A program made the position numbers and the translations under genes. The notes beneath the pieces were generated by a model. It made no database searches. It was not told the DNA's origin and was given only the letters and a program-made list of their open reading frames with translations. Of a stretch of DNA of 48,566 bases, positions 41,023-48,566 are shown piece after piece. Numbering within the stretch: position 1 is the stretch's first letter; each line of letters starts with the position of its first letter. Source of the DNA: Candidatus Gastranaerophilales bacterium (GTDB lineage: Bacteria > Cyanobacteriota > Vampirovibrionia > Gastranaerophilales > Gastranaerophilaceae); the NCBI GenBank assembly GCA_944326675.1, contig CALVET010000015.1, forward strand, positions 1 to 48,566, read 5' to 3'.

Positions 41023-43406
41023 CCTCTAAAAAGATTGTTCGCCTCAACCTCGTTCTTTAAAATCGGAAAATCATCTATATTTTGCTTTTTTGCAAAATCA
41101 AGAGCATATTTTCGAGCTAACTCCAAAATATCAGAATCATTCACAATATCCGCCAACTTAAAATCAGGCAGACCCGATTGTCTTGTCCCCAAAAATTCCC
41201 CCGGGCCTCTTAATTCCAAATCTTTTTGAGAAATCACAAAACCATTGTTTGTTTTTGTCATAATAGAAAGTCTATTTTTAACTTCAGCACTGCCTTGTGT
41301 AATTAAAGCGCAATATGACTGGCTTTCACCCCTTCCTACTCTGCCTCTTAGCTGGTGCAGCTGAGATAAACCAATTCTGTCGGCATTTTCTATAGCAATA
41401 ACTGTAGCATTGGGATTATCCACGCCGACTTCTACGACTGTAGTTGCAACAAGAATATCAAATTTGCCGCTTTTAAAATCATTCATAACTTCATCTTTTT
41501 CGGAATTTGACATTTTACCATGCAAAAGCCCTATTTTATATTGACTAAATTCGCCCTCTTGCAGTTTTTGAGCTTCCAAAGTGGCTGCCTTGGCACTTAT
41601 TGCTTCAGATTCATCAATTAAAGGATAAACGATATATGCTTGATGTTTAAAGAAAATTTCTTTTTTAATTAAATCATAAATTCTCTTTCTTTCACTTTGT
41701 CCGCCTAAGGTTGTTATGATTGGTTTTCTGCCTTTCGGAAGCTCATCAATAACGCTTACATCTAAATCTCCGCACAAAGTCAAAGCCAAAGTTCTTGGAA
41801 TAGGTGTCGCTGTCATATTAAGCATTTGAGGCATTTTGCCTTTATTTAAAAGTGCATTTCTTTGCTTTACCCCAAATCTATGCTGTTCATCAATTACAAT
41901 TGCGCCTAAGTTTTTAAATTCAACCCCTTCTTGAATTAATGCATGGGTTCCAACAGCAACGTGGATTTGACCATTTTTTAAATTAGTCAACATTTCTTTT
42001 TTTATTTTTGCACTATTTTTCCCCGTGAACAATCCAACACTCAAACCCAACGGAATTAACCAATTTGAAAAATTTTTATAATGTTGAATAGCCAAAATTT
42101 CAGTAGGCGCCATAATTGCTCCCTGATATCCGTTTTCAATTGCACAAAGCAAAATAATTGCCGCAACAACGGTTTTTCCTGAACCCACATCACCCTGCAA
42201 AAGCCTTTGCATGGGTATTTCTGAATTTAAATCCTGCATAATCTCATCAATCGCCTTTTTTTGCGCATTGGTTAATTCAAAGGGTAAATTTTTAATAAAT
42301 CGCTCCACTAAACCATCTTTTTTAATTGAAAGCTTAATAGTTTTATTTTTCTGATTTTCTTTTCTCAATAATGCCAAATTAAGCTGCATGGAAAAAAATT
42401 CTTCAAAGACTAGCCTATATCTGGCTTTATCAATTTGCTCCTGACTTTTAGGATTATGCATATCAAAAATTGCTTGTTTTTTATCTTCTAAATTTAATTC
42501 CTCTAAAATATAGTTCGGTAACGGCTCACATATTTTATCCTGAAATTTAATCAGCGCATTATTTATTGCATTTATTAAGGTTTTAGGATTTAACCCCTCA
42601 ATTAAAGAGTAAACAGGCATTATCAAATTTTTATTAAACTCAAGAGCTTCACCTTGACCCAAAACCTGAATTTGAGGCTTATCAATCGTTGTGGCAGACA
42701 GATAATCATCAAACTTAACTTTTCCTAAAACCATCACGCTGGAATTTATCGGATACATTTTTTTATAATGCTCAATTAATCTTCGATTATCAGTTTTAGT
42801 GAAAAAATTAATCGGCATAACCCCTGTTGAATCTTTTACATAGACCGTAAAAATAGTCAGCTTATTTTTTGTTGTCCTGTGAGTAACTTTTATTATGTTA
42901 GCGAAAAAAGAAACAGTTTCCCCCAATTTTAAATCTCTGATTTTCTTTTGACCAATATAATTAACATATTTTCGAGGGTAATATTCAATTAAATCTTTTA
43001 CTTTAAAAATGTTCATTTTATTAAACATTTTAGCTATTACAGGGCCAACACCTTTCACAAAAGCAACATCGATATCTTCAATTTCTTCTTGATATTGTTT
43101 TTTTTCTTCAGCTTGACTTTCTTTTTTTGGTTTAATTAATTTCCTTAAACGCGCAAAAGTTTCAAGAGTTCTGTCGATTGTATATTTTCTATTGTTAACA
43201 CTATCAATATGATAAGACTCAAAAAGATTAATAAGATGAAGAATATTCTGTTTTTCAATTTTATTTATCTTTTTTAAAACCTCGTTCAAAATTCCAATCA
43301 TAAATTTTGAAAAATTCATCTTTCGTCCGTCAAAATCAATGTATTGGTATTTTATCTCAAGAGTTATTGCTTGTTTTATTTTTTCATATATTTCATCAAA
43401 ACTCAA
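41019..43406 (-). CDS. recG: ATP-dependent DNA helicase RecG
   Basis: A superfamily 2 helicase that remodels stalled replication forks. The N-terminal wedge (OB-like) domain spans about residues 120-330 ([30 protein letters not shown]). Motor motifs: [12 protein letters not shown] (I), the DEQH box in [13 protein letters not shown] (II), [19 protein letters not shown] (III), [35 protein letters not shown] (V-VI), and the TRG-like [18 protein letters not shown]. The 795-residue length is typical of Gram-positive/cyanobacterial RecG with an extra N-terminal stretch. It starts 9 bases after the cyclase gene. Confidence 0.97.
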   Translation of the reverse strand: MSFDEIYEKIKQAITLEIKYQYIDFDGRKMNFSKFMIGILNEVLKKINKIEKQNILHLINLFESYHIDSVNNRKYTIDRTLETFARLRKLIKPKKESQAEEKKQYQEEIEDIDVAFVKGVGPVIAKMFNKMNIFKVKDLIEYYPRKYVNYIGQKKIRDLKLGETVSFFANIIKVTHRTTKNKLTIFTVYVKDSTGVMPINFFTKTDNRRLIEHYKKMYPINSSVMVLGKVKFDDYLSATTIDKPQIQVLGQGEALEFNKNLIMPVYSLIEGLNPKTLINAINNALIKFQDKICEPLPNYILEELNLEDKKQAIFDMHNPKSQEQIDKARYRLVFEEFFSMQLNLALLRKENQKNKTIKLSIKKDGLVERFIKNLPFELTNAQKKAIDEIMQDLNSEIPMQRLLQGDVGSGKTVVAAIILLCAIENGYQGAIMAPTEILAIQHYKNFSNWLIPLGLSVGLFTGKNSAKIKKEMLTNLKNGQIHVAVGTHALIQEGVEFKNLGAIVIDEQHRFGVKQRNALLNKGKMPQMLNMTATPIPRTLALTLCGDLDVSVIDELPKGRKPIITTLGGQSERKRIYDLIKKEIFFKHQAYIVYPLIDESEAISAKAATLEAQKLQEGEFSQYKIGLLHGKMSNSEKDEVMNDFKSGKFDILVATTVVEVGVDNPNATVIAIENADRIGLSQLHQLRGRVGRGESQSYCALITQGSAEVKNRLSIMTKTNNGFVISQKDLELRGPGEFLGTRQSGLPDFKLADIVNDSDILELARKYALDFAKKQNIDDFPILKNEVEANNLFRG

Positions 43407-43415
43407 AACTTATTC

Positions 43416-45362
43416 CTAATCAACCACTCTTATAACTTCATACAGATTAATTTTATTTTCTTTTCCCCTAATGGCAACATTTTTTATTGTAATAACATCA
43501 ACATAATCTTTAACTTTTTCATAAGTTGCTTCACTTATTAAAAAATTCGTTCTATATACTTTATTATAATTTTCTATTCTGCTTGCAGTATTAACTGTAT
43601 CGCCAATGACAGTATATTCAAGACGTTCTTGAGAACCAATATTTCCAATAAAAGCTTCACCCGATGAAATACCTATTCCGATTTCTATTCTTGGTTTACC
43701 TTCTTCTATCCATTTATCTTGAAGATATTTTACTTTTTTAAGCATTTTATATGCACATTTTACAGCATCCAGTGCATGATTATCACTTTTTTTGGGTTCT
43801 CCAAATATTGCTAAAACGGCATCACCCATAAACTTATTTAAAACCCCGTTATGACCTTCTATTATTGGAACAAGCGCAGAAAAATATTCGTTTAAAATCA
43901 TAGAAACACTGTTAGCGTCCATGTTTTCAGATATTGAAGTAAAATTTCTTATATCCGCAAAAAGAACCGTAATATCTGCCCTTTTGCCGCCAAGAGAAAT
44001 ATTATCAATATTTTTTACAACATTTTGCATTACATCATAAGACAAATATTTTCCCATTGCCTTTTGTATCTTCACTTTTTTATTATCTTCAATTAAATAT
44101 CTGTATGAATAAGCACAAGCTATAGAAACAATAACAAAAACTTCAGGCAAAATAACACTTATTGCAACTTTGTTGTAATACATAAACAATGCAAAAAACA
44201 TATATAAAATCATTATAGATGTACAAGACAACAATGCTCCCACTATCGGCATAGTGTTAATTAATACAAACACTAAAATGAACATAAATAAACAAATAAA
44301 GAAATTATACAAAGGACTGGACATCCTAAAGAAACGATTTGACAATAAATTATCAAAATTTGTTGCTTGAATATCTAACCCTGAAAATGTTTCACTAATC
44401 GGCGTTCTTGCTATATCATTCAAAGCTTGAGCATTAGCATTTGCGCCGATAAAAACAAATTTATTATCAAAAACAGAAGGATTTATTATAGGCTTTTTAC
44501 CTTGTTTTATCGCCCTATAAGAATTAATAATATCTGAAGCACTGTATTTTTTGTGTGAATAATATGCGTCTTTTAAATTATAAAAACAAATATAATTCAA
44601 AGCCATGCCTTTTTTATTTTCAATTGGAATTTTAAGAGTATGTTTATCTGAAAATCCAAAAATATAACTATCAGATAAAATAAATTCTTTTATTCCCGTG
44701 TATTTACTGAACATCAAAAAAGACAGAGAAGGATAAAACTTTCCTTTATACTCAATTATTTGTGCAATTTGACGTATATATCCGTCTGAATCCGTAGGAA
44801 CATTAACAAACCCAATAGAATTAACGTTTTTGAAATACTCGTTTTGTAATGCCGTGAAGCTTTTAAAATCGCTTTGGTTTTTATTTTTAGTTCTTTTGTC
44901 AATTATTTTTACATCTGATTTTGCCGCCAATAATTTATTATAGTAATCTTTATCTATGTTATTTTCAAATTCATCATAAGAAAATGCAACGCCTGTTGTC
45001 AGATTTTTAAATTTATTTATTGAGGAAAAAAATTTTTTATCGCTTAAAGGATATTCAAAATCAGGAGCCATTATCAAACCATCATAGCCCATCACTTTTG
45101 CTTTTGTATAATTTTGAAGAAAATCAAATATTTCAAGATAATATTCCCTTTTCCAAGGCCACCTGCCGATTTCATGCAAAGATTTATCATCAATTGCAAT
45201 CAAAACAACATCAGATGACGGAACTTTATTTTTAAGAGTCAATTTATATAAAAAATTATACGATTTCATTTGCGAAAATGGCGCAAGTGCAAAATATATT
45301 ACAATGAATATAAAAGCAAATACCAAAAATAAAAACTTCGTATTTTTTTGTTTTAACTCCAT
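43416..45362 (-). CDS. CHASE2-domain adenylate cyclase
   Basis: A membrane sensor of 648 residues. One N-terminal helix leads to an extracytoplasmic CHASE2 domain (about 30-345: SSDVVLIAIDDKSLHEIGRWPW, FVFIGANANAQALNDIARTPISETFSGLDIQA), then three helices and a class III cyclase domain. Catalytic residues are visible: the two metal Asp in LFADIRNFTSIS and FMGDAVLAIFG, adenine contacts in VIGDTVNTASRIENYN, with N and R of the transition-state motif. The product is probably cAMP (established for this layout in Cyanobacteria). It lies just upstream of recG on the same strand and is separated from ftsZ by a terminator. Confidence 0.92.
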   Translation of the reverse strand: MELKQKNTKFLFLVFAFIFIVIYFALAPFSQMKSYNFLYKLTLKNKVPSSDVVLIAIDDKSLHEIGRWPWKREYYLEIFDFLQNYTKAKVMGYDGLIMAPDFEYPLSDKKFFSSINKFKNLTTGVAFSYDEFENNIDKDYYNKLLAAKSDVKIIDKRTKNKNQSDFKSFTALQNEYFKNVNSIGFVNVPTDSDGYIRQIAQIIEYKGKFYPSLSFLMFSKYTGIKEFILSDSYIFGFSDKHTLKIPIENKKGMALNYICFYNLKDAYYSHKKYSASDIINSYRAIKQGKKPIINPSVFDNKFVFIGANANAQALNDIARTPISETFSGLDIQATNFDNLLSNRFFRMSSPLYNFFICLFMFILVFVLINTMPIVGALLSCTSIMILYMFFALFMYYNKVAISVILPEVFVIVSIACAYSYRYLIEDNKKVKIQKAMGKYLSYDVMQNVVKNIDNISLGGKRADITVLFADIRNFTSISENMDANSVSMILNEYFSALVPIIEGHNGVLNKFMGDAVLAIFGEPKKSDNHALDAVKCAYKMLKKVKYLQDKWIEEGKPRIEIGIGISSGEAFIGNIGSQERLEYTVIGDTVNTASRIENYNKVYRTNFLISEATYEKVKDYVDVITIKNVAIRGKENKINLYEVIRVVD

Positions 45363-45400
45363 ATTTCTATTCTATTATATTTTATTGAAAATAAAAAGTA

Positions 45401-45440
45401 AAAAATGCGACACTGTTTTATTAATCAGTATCGCATTTTT
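45401..45440. terminator. hairpin terminator between ftsZ and the cyclase gene
   Basis: AAAAATGCGA (45401-45410) and TCGCATTTTT (45431-45440) are perfect ten-base arms, with an inner ACTG / CAGT pair. T-runs flank it on both strands. It ends the ftsZ transcript. Confidence 0.85.
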
Positions 45441-45460
45441 AAACTTATCCTTATTTAATT

Positions 45461-46660
45461 CTAAAGTCTATTCTTAGGATTTAAAAATTCAGGAATATCT
45501 AAAGAACTTGATGAAGAAGGAGCAGATTGTTCTCTAGGCTTTTCTTCAGAACCTGAAGGCATACCAAACGGGAATGAAGAAGAACTGCCCATTCCTGATG
45601 AAGAAAATCCTCCAAACAAGCCTGCTGCTGATAATTTACTGTCTGATGTGCTTGGAGCGGAAACTTCACCGTTTTTAAGTTCAAAACCTGTTGCAATAAT
45701 TGTAATTTGAATTTCACCTTGAATTCTATCATCCACAACAGCACCAAATATAACATCCGCATCATCAGCAACTGCATCATGAATTACATTTGCAGCTTCA
45801 TTTACTTCAAACAATGTCATATCAGGGCCACCTGTTACGTTCATGATAATACCGGTCGCACCGTTAATTGAAGTTTCAAGCAATTTTGAATCAATTGCAA
45901 GTTTAGCAGCTTCCATTGCTCTACCTTCACCAGAAGATTTACCGATACCCATTAAGGCTGAACCTGATGATTGCATGATTGTCTTAACATCAGCAAAGTC
46001 AACGTTTATTAAACCGCCTACAAGGATAATATCTGAAATACCTTGAACACCACATAAAAGGACTTCATCTACAACAGAAAATGCATCTTTAAATGTTGTT
46101 CTGCGTTCAACAACTTCCATTAATTTGTCGTTTGGAATAACAATTAATGCGTCAACATTTTCTTTTAATTTTTCAAGTCCTTGAAGTGCTTGAGCTAATC
46201 TTTTCTTACCTTCAAATTTGAATGGTTTTGTAACAACACCAATAGTCAATGCACCCATTTCTTTTGCTATTTTAGCAACAACAGGAGCAGCACCCGTTCC
46301 GGTACCACCGCCCATACCTGCAGTGACAAATACCATATCGGCACTATCAAGTGCAACAGTAATATCTTCTCTTGATTCTTCTGCTGCTTTTTCACCAACT
46401 GAAGGATTGCCACCTGCACCAAGACCATTGGTTAACTTAGTACCAAGTTGAACTTTTCTTGGGGCACTGGACATTTCAAGAACCTGCGCATCAGTATTCA
46501 TAGCCCAAAATTCAACGCCGCTTAAACCTGAAGCAATCATTCTGTTAACAGCATTGCCACCGCCGCCGCCAACACCGACTACTTTAATATTAGCATTATT
46601 TGAATATCTGGGATATTCTGCAGGTTGTCTGTCATAATTATCTAATTTGAACTTATCCAC
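45461..46660 (-). CDS. ftsZ: cell division GTPase FtsZ
   Basis: A tubulin homologue that forms the Z ring. [27 protein letters not shown] and the tubulin signature [15 protein letters not shown] are visible, then [10 protein letters not shown], the T7 synergy region ([12 protein letters not shown]) and a Ser/Gly/Pro-rich linker. The C-terminal peptide reads [13 protein letters not shown] (usual pattern D-I-P-x-F-L), where SepF would bind. The start is GTG with AGAGGG seven bases ahead. It is monocistronic here: no ftsA, ftsQ or mur genes adjoin it, so it is outside a dcw cluster. Confidence 0.98.
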   Translation of the reverse strand: MDKFKLDNYDRQPAEYPRYSNNANIKVVGVGGGGGNAVNRMIASGLSGVEFWAMNTDAQVLEMSSAPRKVQLGTKLTNGLGAGGNPSVGEKAAEESREDITVALDSADMVFVTAGMGGGTGTGAAPVVAKIAKEMGALTIGVVTKPFKFEGKKRLAQALQGLEKLKENVDALIVIPNDKLMEVVERRTTFKDAFSVVDEVLLCGVQGISDIILVGGLINVDFADVKTIMQSSGSALMGIGKSSGEGRAMEAAKLAIDSKLLETSINGATGIIMNVTGGPDMTLFEVNEAANVIHDAVADDADVIFGAVVDDRIQGEIQITIIATGFELKNGEVSAPSTSDSKLSAAGLFGGFSSSGMGSSSSFPFGMPSGSEEKPREQSAPSSSSSLDIPEFLNPKNRL

Positions 46661-46809
46661 TTATTAGCCCTCTTAAATTTACTTTTATTTTTACTATATT
46701 TTAAAAATTTTTAGATGTAAAGAAAATCTAATAAAAGTATGTATCAAATTTTACATAAATTCAAATTTTACACAAATCTGTGCCAATTCAAAAGATAAAT
46801 ATTAATTCT

Positions 46810-46837
46810 TTGCAAAATACAAAAAATACTATATAAT
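46810..46837 (+). promoter_or_regulatory. sigma70-type promoter candidate for the 104-residue gene
   Basis: TTGCAA, 16 bases, then TATAAT. The predicted start is about 100 bases before ATG 46948. Two copies of AGTAAACTTTT (46845-46855 and 46894-46904) follow it. The other side of this 287-base region must hold the ftsZ promoter, which was not resolved. Confidence 0.45.
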
Positions 46838-46947
46838 TTAGTAAAGTAAACTTTTGTAAACATGTTCTCATTAGTTTAACACTTTATTTATTCAGTAAAC
46901 TTTTAATAATCAACAAACACCATGACAAAATCAAACAAGAGGTCAAA

Positions 46948-47262
46948 ATGAATTTTAAAAACTTTAAAATTGTGAGAAAATTAAAAGATTTAAGCCCGAA
47001 ATTAAAATGGGCAATGTTTTCACAATTTCAAGATTATAAAATAGGTTCAAGATATATAGATTACCTTATTCCTGAAAGCACAAAAGATATAAATAAAGAT
47101 AATGAAAAACTTGAAAAAATGGTAAGAGATACTTTAATTAAAGAGTTTTCTCCCAAAATCAAAGACTATAAATCATTTGAACTTCTTGTCGACGCAACCG
47201 TTCACAGAATTAAAGAAAAACAACTCCGTTCTATGGGCGATTGGGAAGATATTGAATTATAA
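46948..47262 (+). CDS. small hypothetical protein
   Basis: A 104-residue, basic, helix-rich protein (MNFKNFKIVRKLKDLSPKLKWAMFSQFQDYKIG, then EKLEKMVRDTLIKEFSPKIKDYKSFELLVDATVHRIKEK, ending GDWEDIEL). No signal peptide, cysteine or metal motif. AGAGG lies at normal spacing before the ATG. It abuts the XRE regulator gene, which faces it, with no gap between stop codons. Family and function unknown. Confidence 0.65.
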   Translation: MNFKNFKIVRKLKDLSPKLKWAMFSQFQDYKIGSRYIDYLIPESTKDINKDNEKLEKMVRDTLIKEFSPKIKDYKSFELLVDATVHRIKEKQLRSMGDWEDIEL

Positions 47263-47616
47263 TCAGTTACTTATTATTGATGACTTATATTTCATTAATC
47301 CTTTTTGAGCTTGCTTTAATAAAGTAAGATAAAACTCAAGCTCGTTTTCTGATGAATTATTAATAAATTTTAAAAGCTCTGTTTTTATAACATTATTTTC
47401 AACAGGAGTATTTATATCTAAATTACTCATTTTAAATTCTATATCAAGAGTCTTGAAAATTTTAACAATATTATCTAAAGTCGGCATATATTTTCCGGAT
47501 TCAATTCTTGAAATATGCTTTTCATGAAGCGAAACAAGTTCTGCCAGCTGAGCTTGCGTCAAGCCTTTTATCAGTCTTGCTTCTTTTATTTTTCTTCCAA
47601 GGGACACTTTATCCAT
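47263..47616 (-). CDS. XRE-family transcriptional regulator
   Basis: A 117-residue DNA-binding protein. The HTH (about residues 7-62) is typical: LGRKIKEARLIKGLTQAQLAELVSLHEKHISRIESGKYMPTLDNIVKIFKTLDIEF. The C-terminal 50 residues (ELLKFINNSSENELEFYLTLLKQAQKG) probably dimerise. No peptidase or ligand domain is attached. A perfect palindrome with the recurrent core TAARTAYGTTACT lies 13 bases before its start codon, so self-repression is likely (inferred). The same core occurs three more times upstream of the cysteine-rich prepilin gene that diverges from it. Confidence 0.9.
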   Translation of the reverse strand: MDKVSLGRKIKEARLIKGLTQAQLAELVSLHEKHISRIESGKYMPTLDNIVKIFKTLDIEFKMSNLDINTPVENNVIKTELLKFINNSSENELEFYLTLLKQAQKGLMKYKSSIISN

Positions 47617-47628
47617 ACAACTTCCTTA

Positions 47629-47645
47629 ATAAGTACGTTACTTAT
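47629..47645. promoter_or_regulatory. operator-like palindrome at the XRE gene start
   Basis: ATAAGTA and TACTTAT are exact seven-base arms around CGT. The 13-base core at 47630-47642 recurs at 47704-47716 (minus), 47825-47837 (minus) and 47886-47898 (plus). Confidence 0.65.
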
Positions 47646-47700
47646 ATGATAAGGTCTGCAATTAAAATTATGAACCATAATTAAGTTACTATCAATCGAG

Positions 47701-47901
47701 TTTAGTAACATATTTATTAACAAAAATTAAGCCATCAAAAAAAGCACTATAGGCTGTATTACTCACTATAATTAAAAAATATTTCATTTGGGTGATGTAC
47801 ATGTTTAATAAATTATAATAATATAGTAACATACTTAAAGATAAAAATTTACATATATTTTTTGGAATATCAATTAGGAAGTTAATAAATATGTTACTAA
47901 A
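47701..47901. repeat. 21-base inverted repeat flanking the prepilin promoter region
   Basis: Bases 47701-47721 are the exact reverse complement of 47881-47901. The second arm covers the prepilin ATG at 47891. Both arms contain the TAARTAYGTTACT core. A third copy lies at 47825-47837, close after a TATAAT at 47814-47819. The 274-base region contains no other gene. Confidence 0.8.
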
Positions 47902-48566
47902 AAATGCAAAATTTTTTCAGGCATTCAGCTTAGTTGAGCTCTTAATTAGTTTAATCGTAATTTCTTGTATAACTGCAGCATTCACTCCTTTGATTACAAA
48001 GAAATTTTCATCTAACGTTTTTGGAGGCGGTGCTGTATCTGATATCACAACGGAGTGTTCTCAATTCACTGCAAATTGTACATTATGCACAAGTAATTTT
48101 TGTATAGCATGTACAGGGTTATCTTGTGGAGCGGATGAATATAGGGATGATAAATCATGCAGCTGCAAAAAGTGTGTTGATAAATATGGGACTGATTGCA
48201 CAAAGTGTAATTCTAATAAGTGTTTAATTTGTCCTTTTGGAGAATATTTAAATAGCAGTGAACAAACATGTGAACCTTGTTCCGGAAGGTTTGCCAATTG
48301 TGCAAGCTGCAGCGAGGTTGAGTGTTTATCTTGTAAGGATGGGTATATTTTAGAAAGTCCTTTTTCTAATTATCCTTGTGCAAGTTTTACGTGTCCGAGT
48401 CCTGATTTTATGCAGATTGATGATTTATGTGTAACGGCGAAGAACATGGGTGATAGTAGTATATTAACAATTCCTGACAGTGTTAATAATGTAAGTACAG
48501 GGGTAGAGTGTAATGCAAAAAATGAAAAATGCTGCTGGAGTGGTAACAGTGCAAATCAATCCGCAT
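47891..48566 (+). CDS. cysteine-rich prepilin-like surface protein (3' end outside window)
   Basis: The ATG at 47891 follows AGGAAG and the frame is open to the end of the window (225 codons). The N-terminus MLLKNAKFFQA|FSLVELLISLIVISCITAAF is a class III (type IV pilin) signal with Glu5 and Ala before the cut. The following part is extraordinarily cysteine-rich: 25 Cys in about 170 residues. They are arranged in at least three CxxCxxxxCxxC units (CTLCTSNFCIAC, CTKCNSNKCLIC, CASCSEVECLSC) with G-x-Y/F turns between, like furin-type or protist variant-surface-protein repeats. CCWSG near the end suggests a further domain. It diverges from the XRE regulator. A fibre-borne, disulphide-rich tip or adhesin is inferred. 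Confidence 0.85.
   Translation, partial: MLLKNAKFFQAFSLVELLISLIVISCITAAFTPLITKKFSSNVFGGGAVSDITTECSQFTANCTLCTSNFCIACTGLSCGADEYRDDKSCSCKKCVDKYGTDCTKCNSNKCLICPFGEYLNSSEQTCEPCSGRFANCASCSEVECLSCKDGYILESPFSNYPCASFTCPSPDFMQIDDLCVTAKNMGDSSILTIPDSVNNVSTGVECNAKNEKCCWSGNSANQSA

Noticed and set aside
46661-46947. AT-rich region with repeated AGTAAACTTTT considered as a replication origin
   Set aside because: No DnaA boxes (TTATNCACA), and neither dnaA nor dnaN is nearby; two 11-base repeats alone are weak.

Overview
The window is AT-rich, densely coded and clearly bacterial. The cell looks Gram-negative: it has WaaA (lipid A Kdo transfer), a flagellum and exported proteins with ordinary signal peptides. 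It also carries traits shared with Cyanobacteria and Gram-positives: SepF next to YggS, a MurT-type Mur ligase and type I-alpha glutamine synthetase. Prepilins of the A|FTLAE type and the overall gene style fit best with a non-photosynthetic cyanobacterial relative (Vampirovibrionia/Melainabacteria, probably gut Gastranaerophilales). That placement is inferred from gene content and was not tested. No phage, insertion sequence or CRISPR array was seen.

Layout. 1-7.7 kb: the 3' end of a serpin-like gene, waaA, an alpha-oxoamine synthase, glnA, a degenerate metallophosphoesterase, an AGCS Na+/amino-acid symporter and rpsT. 7.8-13.3 kb: an HExxH putative metalloprotease, flagellin with a sigma28-like promoter inside a perfect inverted repeat, rsmE-cca, a small protein with its own sigma28-like promoter, and a lipoprotein-like protein. 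13.4-16.1 kb: tRNA-Lys(CTT) and tRNA-Arg(CCT), neither encoding CCA, an HNH/coiled-coil protein and two small ORFs. 16.1-21.3 kb (all minus): O-methyltransferase, YVTN-like propeller, dnaJ-grpE, sepF-yggS. 21.6-24.2 kb (plus): dCMP deaminase, vWA protein, glycosyltransferase 2, YhcH. 24.2-31.3 kb (minus): a spc-operon tail (rpsE-rpmD-rplO-secY-adk) behind a CDF/CorC fusion, gpsA and an exported protein. 31.5-36.9 kb: MurT-like ligase, a membrane protein, a repeat-rich CHAP protein, a prepilin and an exported protein. 36.9-41 kb: flagellar genes on both strands (hook/rod protein, FliK-like, fliJ; fliL, fliN). 41-46.7 kb: recG, a CHASE2 adenylate cyclase and ftsZ. 46.9-48.6 kb: a small gene, an XRE regulator with four repeated operator-like sites, and the start of a cysteine-rich prepilin that runs off the window.

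How it fits together. Three themes recur: envelope and division (waaA, MurT, SepF, FtsZ, gpsA), flagellar and pilus machinery under dedicated regulation, and core translation and chaperone genes. The most unusual items are the cysteine-rich prepilin with its operator cluster, the CDF transporter fused to a CBS/CorC regulatory half, and the CHAP protein carrying PEPSVSTD and Ser-Asp repeats. Several genes appear to be expressed from -10 boxes lying only 6-9 bases before the ATG, which suggests leaderless mRNAs.
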